From the NCBI GenBank assembly GCA_003550325.1, contig QKWP01000135.1, positions 50,067 to 114,066 on the forward strand: DNA of 64,000 nt, written 5' to 3'. Source of the DNA: Gigaspora rosea. Taxonomy: Eukaryota; Glomeromycota; Glomeromycetes; Diversisporales; Gigasporaceae. Of the stretch, positions 49,333 to 61,727 are shown piece after piece. Below the pieces are notes generated by a model. It was not told the DNA's origin. It searched no databases and worked only from the letters and a program-made list of their open reading frames with translations. The position numbers and the translations under genes were made by a program. Within the stretch, counting starts at the first letter, position 1. The number at the start of each line of letters is the position of its first letter.

Positions 49333-50631
49333 AAATATGGAAAATGTACAAGCTGTAATGAATACAACACGAATGAAGCATGGTGCCTATCATGCGACCC
49401 TGACATAGCAATAAGATGGACAAGTGGAGATAAGGATATTGATGATTGTATGAAATCGTTTCAACTTAGAACCTTTGCGTATGAAAATGTGATCGAATGG
49501 ATTCCATTTGATAAATTGTCTGATATTAAAGAAGTTGGTAAAAAGGTGGATTTTGGTTCTGTATTCAAAGCAACTTGGATGGATGGCATACGAAAAGTTG
49601 ATGGCAATGAATTTAATTATGTGAGAGCACGTGAATCATCTAGTATCGTTGCACTCAAAACGTTGACCAGTTCTAAAGAAACCAATTTTTTAAAAGAAGT
49701 AATTTAATTTATTGCTTTTATGATTTATTTACTAGTTTATTGAACTAATTCATTTTTTAAACTTTTTAAGTTTAAAAGTCTTATGATATGTAACTTAAAT
49801 TATAGCAAACTTGCAATATATGGAATAACTCAAAATAAAGAAACAAAACTTTATGGTATTTCAATATGCTAATAATGGGAGTCTTCATAAATATTTTAAA
49901 AAAAAACTTTATTGGACTTATATGGCAAACTAAATTGCAAATACTTAAAGATATTTCAGATTATTTAGATAATATTCACAGAAACGCAGGATATATCCAT
50001 GCTGATTTTCATAGTGGTAACATTTTTGCAAGGCCAACACACCGATATAAAGACACAATCTTATATTGCAGATTTAGGATTGTCCAGAAAAAAAGATGAA
50101 TGTGTTTCAGAAGGCAATATTTATGGCGTCATACCCTATGTTGCTCCTGAAGTTTTATCGGGAGCGCAACAATTTACACAAGCAGCAGATATTTATGGGT
50201 TTGGTATTATTATGGCAGAGATGTCAACTGGACAAAGACCGTTTGATGGTCATGAATTCGGTACAAAGCTTGCGGTTAAGATTTGCAATGGACTGCGACC
50301 GGCATTTGCTCGTGAAACTCCTAAATGTTATATTGAATTGGCTGAGAGATGCATGAATTCTGATCCACAAAAACGGCCTAGTGCTCAAGATATTTATTAT
50401 AAAATAAATAATTGGCTTTATGAGATAGCTAGTTCGGATGACAATGAAATTAAAAAGCAATTCTTAGATGCAGATAAAGTTATTAAATCATTGCCGATAC
50501 CAAAGCATTCTGATAAAATGTACACCAGCAAAATTATTAGCACAAAATTAATTGCAAATGAAATTAAAGAAGGTATTTTTTTCAATTTATTTTCAATTTG
50601 TATATTAAAAATTTTTTTTTTGATTACTTAG
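49333..50631 (+). pseudogene. Protein kinase, copy 2 (frame-disrupted)
   Basis: Exon 1 (49333-49698) reads KYGKCTSCNEYNTNEAWCLSC, WTSGDKDIDD, EWIPFDKLSDIKEVG, then a damaged glycine loop (KKVDFGSVF where copy 1 has KGGFGSVF), and IVALKTL with the beta-3 lysine. A 72-nt GT-AG intron follows (49699-49770). In exon 2 a 5-bp loss near 49850, +1 in an A run near 49900 and +1 in a T run near 50025 break and then restore the frame. The C-terminal half is intact (49999-50631): HADFHSGN, IADLGLSRKK (DLG at the DFG position), YVAPEVLSG, ADIYGFGIIMAEMSTGQRPF, ERCMNSDPQKRPSA. No start Met is visible upstream, so a 5' exon is missing or unrecognised. Homopolymer errors in the assembly could explain part of the damage. 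The fold is Ser/Thr or tyrosine-kinase-like; substrate unknown. Confidence 0.85.
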
Positions 50632-50632
50632 A

Positions 50633-50735
50633 TATCTCAAGCTGATTCTGCTCAAATTAAATTTGATATTACTAAAGTTTAAAAGCTTAAAAATTATTTT
50701 GATATCACTATCAAAGGTTATCAATTAGTTAAATG
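50633..50735 (+). other. Cassette 3' tail, copy 2
   Basis: Continues the cassette homology (caagctgattctgctcaaat to ggttatcaattagttaaatg) and matches 17250-17360. It marks the right limit of the duplicated segment. Confidence 0.8.
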
Positions 50736-50739
50736 TTGG

Positions 50740-51075
50740 GCGTTACTAGACAGCAACCCATTGTTATGACGACCCTGTGATCGAGCAATCAAAATCGGTC
50801 ATGTCGTCCATATTTTATAACTCCAAAAAAAAAATAAATAAATAAATAAAAAATTTTAAAAAAAAAATACAAAAAACTTAAAAATACTAATACAAATTAC
50901 AACATAAACCCGATTTACATCCCAACTACTGTGCTATGTTTCAACTATCATGCTATGTTCCAACTATACATTCCAAATTATAATGCTACATCTATTGTGC
51001 AACATATGTTCTTCTACTAACTATCTGTTCTAACTATCATGCAATGTTCATTCTAAAGAAAAAAAACATTAGTAC
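50740..51075. other. Non-coding stretch
   Basis: A short block of mixed composition (50740-50820) is followed by loosely repeated caactat(c/t)atgctatgtt words. No gene. Confidence 0.4.
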
Positions 51076-51078
51076 TGC

Positions 51079-51177
<99 letters not shown>
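51079..51177. repeat. Trinucleotide microsatellite (aat)x33
   Basis: About 99 bp of uninterrupted aat units, immediately before the inverted-repeat element at 51178. Confidence 0.95.
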
Positions 51178-52905
51178 GGATCTCGGACATCAGCATAGCG
51201 GGCTTTATTATGATTGGCTGATTTTTGAAGATCATCTTTTTATAACAAAGTCTTATTAAAGTAATGACTTTCTGTTACAAGATTGAATTCGGAGCCACGA
51301 GTACAAATTCCTAGAGTGTGAGACAAAAAAAAAAATAGAAAGTTTACGTCTTACTTTATAAACTGTCAAAGTAATTCGGTAATCTGTGAGGTAATTCGGA
51401 AGTTAAATGAGAAGCAACTTATTTCACCTTGAATAGGGTGTATGTTAACAAATATGTTAAAATTCCGTACTTGTTAGACAAGCAAGAGGAACTCAAAGAA
51501 AGATCTTATTTTTTGGTAGTAGATGAAGGTATGGATGGTTAAATTAGTAAATATTAAGCAACAAAGTTTTTTTCTTTGCTACTTAATTTGTCTTGCCTTC
51601 AGCCCAAGATCTTGTGCATTGAGAAAAGCAAATGCTGAAATGTGAAGGAGTATTGTAAATATGAAATGGGCGTTAAATATATAAAAGAAGCATTGAATAT
51701 GTGGGACTTGGATATTAAACATAGCACATAGAGTATAGTGAGCTTTAAAATCATGAAAGCAGAGAAATAATCATGAGGGCTAGCATAGAGGCATTTTTTT
51801 CAATTTATTCATTTAGGCTATAGAAGAATTTCTAAAGAAAAAGTTATTAATGTTTTTTTTGTATTTAGATCTCTAGTGAGTCTTCACAAGATTATTAATA
51901 TACTTAGATCATAGTTGTTAGATGATTTTAAAGATCTTGATATTGATGAAAATTTTCAAAGGTGTAGAAATATTAAAAGATAAGTTCGAGTTTTGTGTGT
52001 TTTTACTTATTGTAGTTGATTAATTATTTTAATTTATTTATATTAATTTAATTATTATTCAATCTATAATTATTTATTATTGACAAGTGATTCAGTTTTA
52101 AGGATTTTATCGTTAACACAAATCAAAATTTGAGCCAAAGATCTTTTAGGCTATGTTTATTTTTTTCTTGATTATTGTAATAGGTCAAATTAACTAATGG
52201 GTAACTTTTTGTATATGTGAATTTAATATTTTACAAAGGACATTGTAATTTATCGCTATAGCGATGTATCGCTACCCCTGATAGACCAATTAAAAAGCAA
52301 GATCAGGTGTAACGTGAAATTGAGACAAAATATAGACTTTTTAAAAAATTGCCTGTAACCAAAAACTTTGACTACGAAACCATTCCTTGTACTCTAACAA
52401 AAAAAATTCCTTGTACAATTTTACTATAAACCTCCTCCTATCACCTTCACACTACCTTCACCTAACCCTAACCCTAACTAATGAGAAAATCGGGTTATTT
52501 TGGGTTGTTTTGATTTCACATTACACATAATCTTATAGGTGGCGATACATCGCATAGGCGAAAAATTATAAAATCCTTTTACAAAAACATTTGTTAAAAT
52601 ATAACTAGTTAAATATAAAAAAATGATAGTCCTTATTTAAGATTTTTTTGTTTTTTTTTATATATGTATAGCATAAGATTCAAGTACTGTAATAAATTAT
52701 TGCAATTCTTAAATTTAAATAAATGTATCTTTTTATTTAATTAATATCTCATATCTTTTATTTAATTAATATTTTGCAAACTATTTTACTTCGGCTCTCT
52801 TAATATAAATCTATTAACCAATCAGATTTTGTAAAATCACAAAATGAACTACAAAAATTATCCAATCAAAATAAAAGCCCACTATGCTCCAGACATCTAG
52901 CATAG
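51178..52905. mobile_element. Inverted-repeat element (1.7 kb)
   Basis: Left tcggacatcagcatagcggg and ctttattatgattggct are mirrored at 52855-52900 (ccaatcaaaataaaag; cccactatgctccagac). The interior has no recognisable transposase; a K-rich plus-strand stretch (RRISKEKVINVFF, about 51830-51970) may be decayed coding sequence of unknown family. A younger MITE sits at 52235-52582. Confidence 0.65.
52235..52582. mobile_element. Nested MITE with gcgatgtatcgc ends
   Basis: aaaggacattgtaatttatc and gcgatgtatcgctac are mirrored by ggcgatacatcgc and aaattataaaatcctttt. The interior includes cctaaccctaaccctaac (about 52457). Confidence 0.75.
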
Positions 52906-52954
52906 AGGTCATACTTGTTTTTTTTAGCAAAAACCCCTGAAATTTAAAAAGCAA

Positions 52955-53110
52955 AAAACTGTTTTTGTCAATTATCTTGGCATCCAGTGGACCAATTTGA
53001 ACAAACTTTTTTTAAAAATAAAGCTTTTAGTAAGGCGCATCAAACAAAAAAAGTTCATTCAATTTTGATTACTAAATCAAAAGTTATTTAAACTAATATA
53101 TTTTGTCATT
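52955..53110. repeat. Single palindromic unit related to the 40530 array
   Basis: tcttggcatccagtggaccaa on one arm, ttcaattttgattact on the other, with an A/T loop. Degenerate. Confidence 0.45.
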
Positions 53111-53646
53111 TTTAGCAAATTGGACCAAAATTGGCCAAAATCCAGTTATGACCTATATGAGAGATGTCCAGGGACTATTTGAAGGTTATTTACTATTTCT
53201 GTTATATAGCAACCCATATAATTAGCCAATTATATTTGTAATTAGTAATTATATATAATTTTTTTATACATCATAATAAACAAATTTTTTTTATATTTGT
53301 TTTGTTGTTTTACTTTGCTTTTAATTTGCTTCACTTTTTGCTTATTAATTTTTTTTTAGCTTGTTGCCTTTTATTTTACTAAAATTTTATATATAAAAAA
53401 TTTAGAATTGTATAAATATCGCAACCTGCTATATTGCAGGTTATATGATACTGTATAATTTATAAACAGTTCTACCAACTATTATATTAAGCTACAAGCT
53501 ATTTATCGTTTAGTAATAAATTCACTGCCTTTTAATTTTAAAAATAATTAATTTTTTAAAATAAAACCTTGAGCACTATAACTACGCTTAACAATACTAT
53601 AAATGGTTGAATGAAAAAGCAATGCAAATGGATACATAGTTAGCTC

Positions 53647-54314
53647 AGGACTCCAAATAATCTATATGAGATTATATTTGAGCATCATAGTAAAAAATTT
53701 TTTGGTTAGCACTTGGTTTGGTATATTAAGCTTAAGCTACATTTTACATATTAGATCGAATTTTTACCCAACTTTACCTTTTTTTGAAATACAACATCAC
53801 TAAAAAAAACAGACTTAAACTTATTAAAAAAAAAAAAAAANNNNNNNNNNNNNNNNNNNNNNNNNNNNNNNNNNNNNNNNNNNNAAAAAAAAAAAAAAAA
53901 AAAAGTTCAAAATTTTTAAGCCGTTTAATCTACAAGCTACCAAGAATCATAAATATATATATCACAAGTTGTGTGAAAAACTTAAAAAAAAAACTGTTTT
54001 GCACAATTTTTACCCCTTTCTCTTTTTTACTCCCTCTCTCTTTTACCCTCTCTCCCTTTTATCCCTCTCTTCTTTTTACCTACCGGGTTACTATTATAGC
54101 CCAGATTTTTCATTAGCACTTTTTAAATATAACATTTATAAAACTTACTTCTATTAGCATTCTTTTAAATATACAGTATCTATTTTGCCATTTAGCATTT
54201 TTCAAATATAACCTTTTTCTCCAATACCTACTTTTCAAATATAATCTTTTTTAAACAACAGGCCTCTATTAGTTATTTTTCAAATATGACATCACATAGA
54301 TTATTCGAGGTCCT
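53647..54314. mobile_element. hAT-like MITE, family A copy 3 (contains an assembly gap)
   Basis: Ends aggactccaaataatctata and the inverse of tagattattcgaggtcct. A perfect 8-bp duplication gttagctc lies at 53639-53646 and 54315-54322. The core is poly(A) interrupted by 44 N, followed by pyrimidine-rich ccctctctc text. The length is therefore nominal. Confidence 0.88.
53841..53884. other. Assembly gap (44 N)
   Basis: Run of N flanked on both sides by poly(A), inside the low-complexity core of the family A MITE. The open frame spanning it is meaningless. Confidence 1.
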
Positions 54315-54324
54315 GTTAGCTCTA

Positions 54325-54940
54325 ATTATATGTACTACAAGTTATGTTGCCAATAATTAAGATACTAATTTAGTTAAATGAAAAAGATAAGATCATGAAT
54401 TTATACTATAATTAGTCTTTGCTTTATTTATTGTTTTTTACATTACACCTAATCATACAGAAAAATATCGTATTAAAAATTAATCTATTAATTGTTTTCA
54501 ATAGTGAATAAAGCAAAAAAAATGTAGGACTAATGTCTAATTTAATATGATAATAAAACCAGTGTCAAAATGAATGAATACAGTAATTCTAATCGACAAC
54601 TAACCCAAACTCTAATTTAACCATTCGAGTTTAAAAGCAACACTGCTTGTATTTCGAATTCCCAATCCATATTTGATTAGTAGAAAAGGTTTGATTTTAG
54701 CTTAGGCTAGTATTTGAAAAACGGCATATTTTGATCATAGAAGTATATACAACTTTTTTGATTTATAGCATCTGTAAAAAAACTTTCGCTCTTAGAAAAG
54801 CTTCGAAGCGATCGAATTGTTACGTGATCACATGACAATCAATAAAAGTCAGAATTGAAAATTTGAATTTATAAACAATGCGAAAGTAATAATAAATAAA
54901 TGCTTCTTCAATTAAATAATAACATACTTACTCTAATACA
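54325..54940. other. Non-coding stretch
   Basis: No open frame or repeat of note. Slightly less A+T-rich around 54590-54830. Confidence 0.4.
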
Positions 54941-54959
54941 TATATAAAAATTACTGCAG

Positions 54960-56017
54960 GGTGTGGCGACATAGTGTAGTTGGATTGTTGTCACCCTCCA
55001 AGTAGTTGTAGCAAAGGTACAGAGTTCGAATCCTACTAAAGACGATTTCGAAGGATTTACCTGTGTTACAGTAACCTTGACTCTGAGCTCAGATTTACAA
55101 ATCTGTTTCCTAGGTTATATCAACTCGTATTGGGAGCTCTGGTGCTGTGTTATGCACAGAATTGGGGCGCATAAATCCTGGGGAGCGCATGTGCTGTGTT
55201 ATGCACAGAACCATAGGACAAAAGAAAACTATACTTGGCAAGTCCTGAGTAGAGAGGTAGCCAGACTTTCGACAGTACCTAACAGGAATCAGACGGGGAC
55301 TGACCGGAAGCGGACTTACAACAAAAGAGTTTATGGCGGGCCCCACCAACCGGACTGCCAGGGGTCGCACCGGAGGAAAAGAACATGTGTTTCAGAATCA
55401 TGTACTAGGGGGAGGGGCCCTGGGTTCGCCAGGGCAGACCAACCCTCCCGGGTCTTCGGATTGAAAGTAGGAAAGCAACCGGGGGAAAGGAAGCTTCTGG
55501 GTGAAAGAAGCCGAAAGAAAAATGGGACGGTACTGGGGTCGGGTGAACTCTATAAGTAGGTAGTGATAGCAGTTAGATAACCACCTCTAACTGCAAGTGT
55601 TGGTCTTGGCAAATGCATACACTACTAAAGTGTAGGTGATTCCTGTGTGGGACAGGGGCCGCTCTACCAAGTTTCCCACTGGGATGAACTAGTCCTAAGG
55701 GGGACTGGTTAGCATCCGGAACAGTGTTCCGGTAATACAAGATGGGCTGACAGGAGGCAGTGATCAGAGGGTTTAAATAGGCAATGCCAGTATGTGGGTT
55801 GCAGGTATGGTAGCTAGTGTAGAACCTTCGGGTGGCTACTTAAATAGGCAACCAAAAGTTGCAGGTAAGGCTAGTTGTACTCTTGTCAATGTACAAATGT
55901 CAGATATCCTTCCATGTAGGGCATCCGGGGTCTGATTATCTTGAATAAAAAAGCTCTCCCCTGAAGTGGGCACTTTGACTTGGAAAAAAAAATAAAAAAA
56001 AAATAAAAAATAAAAAA
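54960..56017 (+). mobile_element. 1.06-kb SINE-like element with tRNA-like head, copy 2
   Basis: A perfect 15-bp target duplication taaaaattactgcag is at 54945-54959 and 56018-56032. Box A TAGTGTAGTTGG (54972-54983) fits the consensus; box B AGTTCGAATCC (55023-55033) has one mismatch. A gctgtgttatgcacagaa phrase is duplicated inside (55143, 55192). The 3' end is an A/T-rich tail. The 160-codon open frame (55077-55559) shares SHRRKRT with a frame in copy 1 but the rest diverges, so I read it as non-coding. Confidence 0.85.
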
Positions 56018-56049
56018 TAAAAATTACTGCAGTTGCTTGCTTGCTATTT

Positions 56050-56435
56050 GAGTTAGATCTTTTAGTGCTGAAACCACTAATTAACCACTGCAATACTTGA
56101 GTTTCACTAAATACAGTATTTACTGTAAAAACGTTAAAACCCTTGAAATATTGTTTAGACCAATTAATTAAAAAAAGCTTTTACATTGTATATGAGAACA
56201 TAATACTATAATCTACTGTAATTATAATGAGTTACTATAAACATTGCTATCATTAATCAATTACAATAAATTATAGCATTATAGTTATTTATTAACTTTA
56301 ACAATTATTAAAGTGCATTATTGTTACATATACAACAATTTCAAAAAATCATCTATCTTATTTAATATCAAGCTTAGAAGACTAAGAGTTTAAACTAGTA
56401 AAATCACATTGCATACCGGTAAGCATTACCTTTAG
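56050..56435. other. Non-coding stretch
   Basis: A+T-rich with attataatg / cattataat inverted words. No gene. Confidence 0.4.
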
Positions 56436-56439
56436 GAAA

Positions 56440-59100
56440 TTTACATGTAAGAATAATGTCCGGTTCTATAATAGTTTTCACAATGATGTTGAGTACTATT
56501 TCCATTATTTGTCATATTATTAGCCCACTTTCGTAATGAACTTTAATGTATTTATCTTCAAAATCTGTTTTAGTAATTTGTTTACAGCTTTTGTTCAAAT
56601 CTTAATCACTCTGCTGTGCTGGTTTTGGCAACTTCAGACACCCTTTATGCTTCAATTTTTTTGGGTTCTCAATTTGAGTAACTTCAACTGTCATCTATTT
56701 ATTAGTATCAACGCCAGTATGGTTTTTGATAAATGGGGGTAAGTCAGTAGAAAAGGGACAAATTTATTAGATAAATTTGTTCCTTTTCTACTGACTCACC
56801 CCCAAATCCTGTTATAAGCTTCACAAATTCATTGACTAACCTGCTTTTGGCTATACCAAAGCCATGTACATATTCTTGTTTTAGTATAATATTATTATGA
56901 ATGCTAGCTCTATACATATTAGGTTCATGAATAGAAATAACCTGATTTATTTCTTTATTTGAATCAAATTCCATAGCAGATGTACCTGAAATTACAGAAT
57001 AATTGGATGCTTGCATAGAATTGGTATACTAACGTTTAGATATAGCTTTATATCGAACTGGGCATTATGAGATATCTTGAAAATACTAAAAAATTATCTG
57101 CAATAAAAACTATGGGAAATAATATAAAGACAAGTACAAAGGTGTATATTATTAGCCAAAAGAATAACAAAATAAAGATAACTATATTTATATTGATCAA
57201 ATAATAAAATCTACTAAATTTCAAGAATATTTTCGTGGTTGACCATATTCATAATATTTTCTAGTGAAGCCTGTACCGCATCGTACTCATATTCAAGGTA
57301 CCCATCTGCATATTTATGAGCATTAGGAAACTAATAAACAAATACAGTATAATAATAATTATATTAATAAAAAAAATATTAAGCAAATAGTTATATGAAT
57401 AATATAACACTATACCAAAATTAAATCATGTGAATTTTCAAACAAACTTGTATGATATAAAATGCTTTGGGAAATTTGAATATTTTGAACAGATGCAGAT
57501 TCTAAAGTTAAATACTTTTGATTGCATCTTGAACAGGTTCAAAAAAAACACTTTGAATGCTCGAAAGCCCTCTGGTAGGTAATGCATTTTCATATTCTAA
57601 AAGCTGCTAGTGTTGTGCTTCATGTTCAAGTTTTATTTGAATAGCTTTGCCCAAATTGAGAAGCATTGTTTTGGTACCAACTTCTGCTTTAATTGGCCTG
57701 TTTGTGCTTTCTACCTATTGTATGCTTTGCATCCTAGCACAAAAATTTGTAAACACATATATCTTAGCCCATGATTACTAAGTCTTTCAAAAATAATTTA
57801 AATAATCTTTGGCTACAGGATATTGAATCAACAAATCTTTTTAACAATGCTCCAATTTTGTTTTACTATAGCTATTACATGTTACCAACTTTGCAAAAAA
57901 TTATTATAAAATCTTTCAAGTTTTCAAGATAGTTTTTTGCAATATTTGTCTGTATATAAAATATGCAATGATTACGTTTTGAAGTAGAAAAGACTTGATT
58001 ATAGCAGAAATCATAGTAGGATCTGCATCAGTGAATATCACTTTTAGAGACAAATCATCGGTTGCTTTTAGTATACATTTTAGAATTCACTTATACGAAT
58101 TAATAGTTTCATTTTAAACAAGTGATTGTGCAACAATTCTTGTTTGATGATGATTGTTAACAACTATAAAGAAATTTAATAACATAATATGCATTTGTCT
58201 TTGCGATATTATTGTTAACAACCATATTATGATAACGCTTTCACAATTTTACCTGCCCTGGTGACATTCAAAAAAGTCATAAAAGGTTATTGTCAATTCT
58301 CTCCAACTTAATAAAAATTGCCCATCCTAGTTCTTGTTCTTTTTGTTGCATTAGCTAATTAACCATATCTGCTATATCGTTCTCCCACTGTTCTCCCTTG
58401 ATTACCACCTATCTTATTTTTATATTTACGTATTGTATTGTATAAATCACGATCATATAAAGGTTGAATAGTGAATTTTTTTAAAGGTATCGATATTGGA
58501 CTTTAGCACCAAGATCGCATTCTTGAGTTAAAAACTTTATTTTGTTGTAAAAGTGAACGTAGACTTAAAGCAAACTTTTTTCAATATGGAGCAAACAAAT
58601 AGTTATGCTTATCGATAAGTTTATTAATAACTATAGTACCAACTTTTTTCTACACCTAGTATTGAGTTGTCATGAGCATTCAACTTTCTTAGAATCTCTT
58701 TCTCTATAGTTTGTATCAATTATCTTTTTTTTTGGGTTGATGCACATTTAAATTTTCACAAACAAAATATCAACGAATAATATCTCCATTGTTATCACAT
58801 TCTAATCGAAACTTTATAGACTTGAATTCAACTTCTAGTTCATGCTTTTTTAAAGTTCTTTTGAAAGTATTCCAAGTAGGAAATTCTGCACTATTTGCAA
58901 TTTTGTATTCAACATCTTTATTGATGCAATCAGAGTCTTTATTACTTTATTGCTCATGTAATAACTATATGAATTCTTGGTCCTTATGCTATTGTTCATA
59001 AATTAATTGCATAACTGATTTTGTTGCTTATGAGATAATTGTATGAATCCTTGGTCCTTATACCGTTGTTCTTAAAACAATTGCACAGGCTCTTTAGTTG
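56440..59100 (-). pseudogene. FAR1/MULE-type transposase, degenerate
   Basis: Reading the minus strand from about 59100: a Gln-rich lead with two KDQ(E/G)FI repeats; NSAEFPTWNTFKRTLKKHE and RLECDNNGDII(R)RYFVCE, the FAR1 zinc-binding start; KKIIDTNYRERDSKKVECS. Then come decayed MULE-domain pieces (DPTMISAIIKSF; LLIQYPVAKDYL), an EPVQDAIKSI...SQSILYH-like piece, YRASIHNNIILKQEYVHGFGIAKS, and a C-terminal HCENYYRTGHYSYMC zinc knuckle with Tyr at the second Cys position. Many stops and frame changes, plus an inserted hairpin at 56735. FAR1-type proteins are derived from Mutator-like transposases; this copy is dead. Confidence 0.75.
56735..56803. repeat. 69-bp near-perfect hairpin inside the FAR1 remnant
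   Basis: gggggtaagtcagtagaaaa with gggacaaatttat is inverted almost base for base after a 3-bp loop. It interrupts the C-terminal part of the transposase remnant. Confidence 0.9.
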
Positions 59101-59352
59101 TATGTTCACTGTAGAAATATTGGCTTGTTGAAAATAAGAGATCAATTAGTGCTAAAAATACTAATAAACATTGACAATTAGCATAACTATCTTTCTAACT
59201 AGCTCATTTTAATTTTTTTTTACAAAGCAGCTAATTTACCGTCTTGCTCTTTACTACAGTTATAAAAATATGGATCAGAAAATGAAAACCTGAAGATATT
59301 ATCTTACATGACTATAGAATTAAAAATGCAACGAGCTATAATTATAGTTTAA

Positions 59353-59505
59353 TTTTATGACTTCAAACAACACAACCATGTTGATTCAGAAATAGCTTGT
59401 TTAATGGCTCAAATAGTCAAACGACAAAACTATGATAATTCAGAAATAGCTTGTTTAACAACTCAAATAGTTTTGTGCATTTTTGGAATTGAAAAAGGTA
59501 TGTAA
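59353..59505 (+). other. Short open frame with two 21-residue repeats
   Basis: Open without Met from after TAA to TAA 59503-59505. SEIACLMAQIVK and SEIACLTTQIVL are tandem copies at 21-residue spacing, each preceded by an Asn/His-rich stretch. Family unknown; possibly a transposon or gene remnant. Confidence 0.35.
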
Positions 59506-59509
59506 CTGA

Positions 59510-60160
59510 TTTATTTTAAGTAACCAATTATTTAACCAAATCTATAATGATATAATTATTTATACTATTTTATATACATTACAAATATCCATCATGCACA
59601 ATATTTATTTATTAAATCTCTAACTACGTTACATTGTAATATCGCAATTGCAATATTACAATATGCTAAAGCTAACATATTTCAAAAATTTATATATAAC
59701 ATATCAAATAACTGTTATTGAAGCAAATATTTTAGCTAAAACAGATTATTTCTTAATAAAGAACTTTAGAAACTACAAGTGTTTTTGGTTAAGTAGGGAT
59801 ACTGTAAGGATCCCAATAAGAAAAAAGGTTCTAAAATTGGTCTTTTTATAAGAGAAAATTGGAAAAAATATTTAAAACAAGTAGTTAACATAGCAAGTTT
59901 ATAATTAAAATAGTATTTTATTTTAAACAACTAGAAATAATTATTATTACAATTTATTTACTACCCAATAATAAGAAAAAATCAAATTAGTCCAACAAGA
60001 AATTGTTAAGAAATATATAAAAAGAAAGTCCAAAACACATTTCATTATAATGAATGATTTCAATCATAGTTTTAAAAAAAAGCTATTTCTATATAGCTAG
60101 CTGTTAGGTTAAAGGTTTAGTGATGCCTTTTATTAAACTCCATATTAATAGCATACTATA
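59510..60160. other. Non-coding stretch
   Basis: A 67-codon frame (59648-59851) lies over tgcaatattacaatatgct palindromic words. No recognised gene. Confidence 0.4.
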
Positions 60161-60164
60161 TTTG

Positions 60165-60470
60165 TCTAAAAATAAGCTACACTTTTTGGCCAAAAAGTTA
60201 CACAAAAAAACATAAGAGTAGCTTATTTTCAAATTGTTAAATTTTTTAAAAAATTAAAAATTGTACTAATAAAAAGTTGTCCAAATACTACCAAATTTTT
60301 ATTATAAGTGTATTACATTGTCCTGAACAACTTTACTTAATTGAACTTTTGAGATTTATTTAATAAAATTTGGCTTTTTATATGTAGCAACTGCTAATAA
60401 TTTTTTTAAAAATTTTTAAAAAAATAAGGGGTAGCTTTTTTTGAAGATAGCTTATTTTCAGTAATATATA
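60165..60470. mobile_element. MITE of the tgtccgaaaataagctac family, copy 2
   Basis: Left tttgtctaaaaataagctac and the right end gatagcttattttcag match the 32441-32745 element throughout, with more substitutions at the tips. Confidence 0.7.
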
Positions 60471-60479
60471 ATATACCTG

Positions 60480-61225
60480 GTCCAAAGCAGGTTCAAATTT
60501 AGAATCGATTAAATTTGGCTTTTAAAGAGCTTATCAAACTTATTGTCAAAGACAAAAATTTATAGTATAAACTAAATTATATATAGTGATTATACAGAAC
60601 CTGAAATATATAGATAGGTTAGGTATTAGTTGCTTAGTTTGATATTTTTATACAGATCTTTTCTATTTATAGTAATTTTTGTTTATTTTTAAGATTTTTT
60701 GCAGATTTTTCTATTTTTAGAGAATCCTTAAAGAAGAACAGATCAATTGAGCTAACGATCCCTAGATTATACAAGTCAATTGATCCTCATTATTATCGAC
60801 CAAATCAAAGCTCAAATAGAAAAACATGTTGTGCAATTAAAGTATTGTTAAAATACTTGAAAAAATTCTTTAGCAAAATCTGTATACTTAAGTACTTGGA
60901 ACTAAGGGTTCTAATGCTGAGAAAAACTTAATTAGAAGCATGCACTTGAAGATTGTGCACTTAGAGCTATCTTTTATTTTATTATACTAAAAGTTTTTTT
61001 TTAATACATATTTTCAACCTTTATATTTGACCTAGTTTTGGGCTATACTTGGTCTCTTTAATTATACTTTGTGTTCAAAGATTTTTGGTTATACAACTTT
61101 TTTTTTAATAGTTAAAACGCGAATATACATTAGTACGAATCTGATTTTCATATTTCTTACCATTATATAATCAAATTTCTAACAACAATATCTGATTTAC
61201 ATAAATATTATTTTAATATAAAAAA
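60480..61225. other. Non-coding stretch
   Basis: Contains a gtgcacttag / gcatgcacttg word pair (60935-60965) reminiscent of pogo-like ends. No gene. Confidence 0.4.
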
Positions 61226-61229
61226 TTTA

Positions 61230-61675
61230 TTTGAACTTCTTGCTAAAGAATTTGACAAGTAGTGAGTTCTTGTTAATAATGTTTGGATAAGATTTAATAG
61301 TTACAAGCAAATAAATAGTGATGAATAAAAAATTTATATATACTGGTTCTTAAAACCAAAAAAATCAAAAGTAAAAAAAGAAAACATTCTTTTAAAAAAG
61401 CTTCGTATAAGTTGAAAATAACCTTCTGTTGAATGTAATGCCAAGATAAAAATAACTTGGTTTGATGCTACAAAAACTATTAGAATTGAAGAAGTAGAAG
61501 GCACACCAGATCATTGCTATACTATTAATGAAGTTGATATGCGAAAGCAGTCAAAATTTATTAAAAAGTTAATACATGATAAAGCAATTAAAGATTATTT
61601 TCCACTAGTGATTGCAAATATTGTTCGAAATAAAACAAAAAAATTGTATAAAAAATTTAGACATAAAATATCTTA
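61230..61675 (+). pseudogene. Transposon-derived coding fragment
   Basis: The last 80 codons are open: CNAKIKITWFDATKTIRIEEV, GTPDHCYTINEVDMRKQSKF, then a Lys-rich helix to TAA 61673-61675. The upstream part has stops. This resembles the N-terminal DNA-binding region of transposon proteins that are highly repeated in Rhizophagus-type genomes; I cannot name the superfamily with certainty. Confidence 0.45.
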
Positions 61676-61727
61676 AAACACAAAAGGTTACAAATATTAA
61701 ATTTAAAATTACAGGTTCAATAAACAT

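Noticed and set aside
51053..51235. Poly-leucine frame
   Set aside because: Translation of the (aat)n microsatellite on the minus strand.
53784..54116. 110-codon frame across the assembly gap
   Set aside because: It runs through 44 N flanked by poly(A) in a MITE core.
55077..55559. 160-codon frame as a gene
   Set aside because: It lies wholly in a tRNA-headed SINE; the corresponding frame in the other copy is shorter and diverges beyond a short SHRRKRT word.
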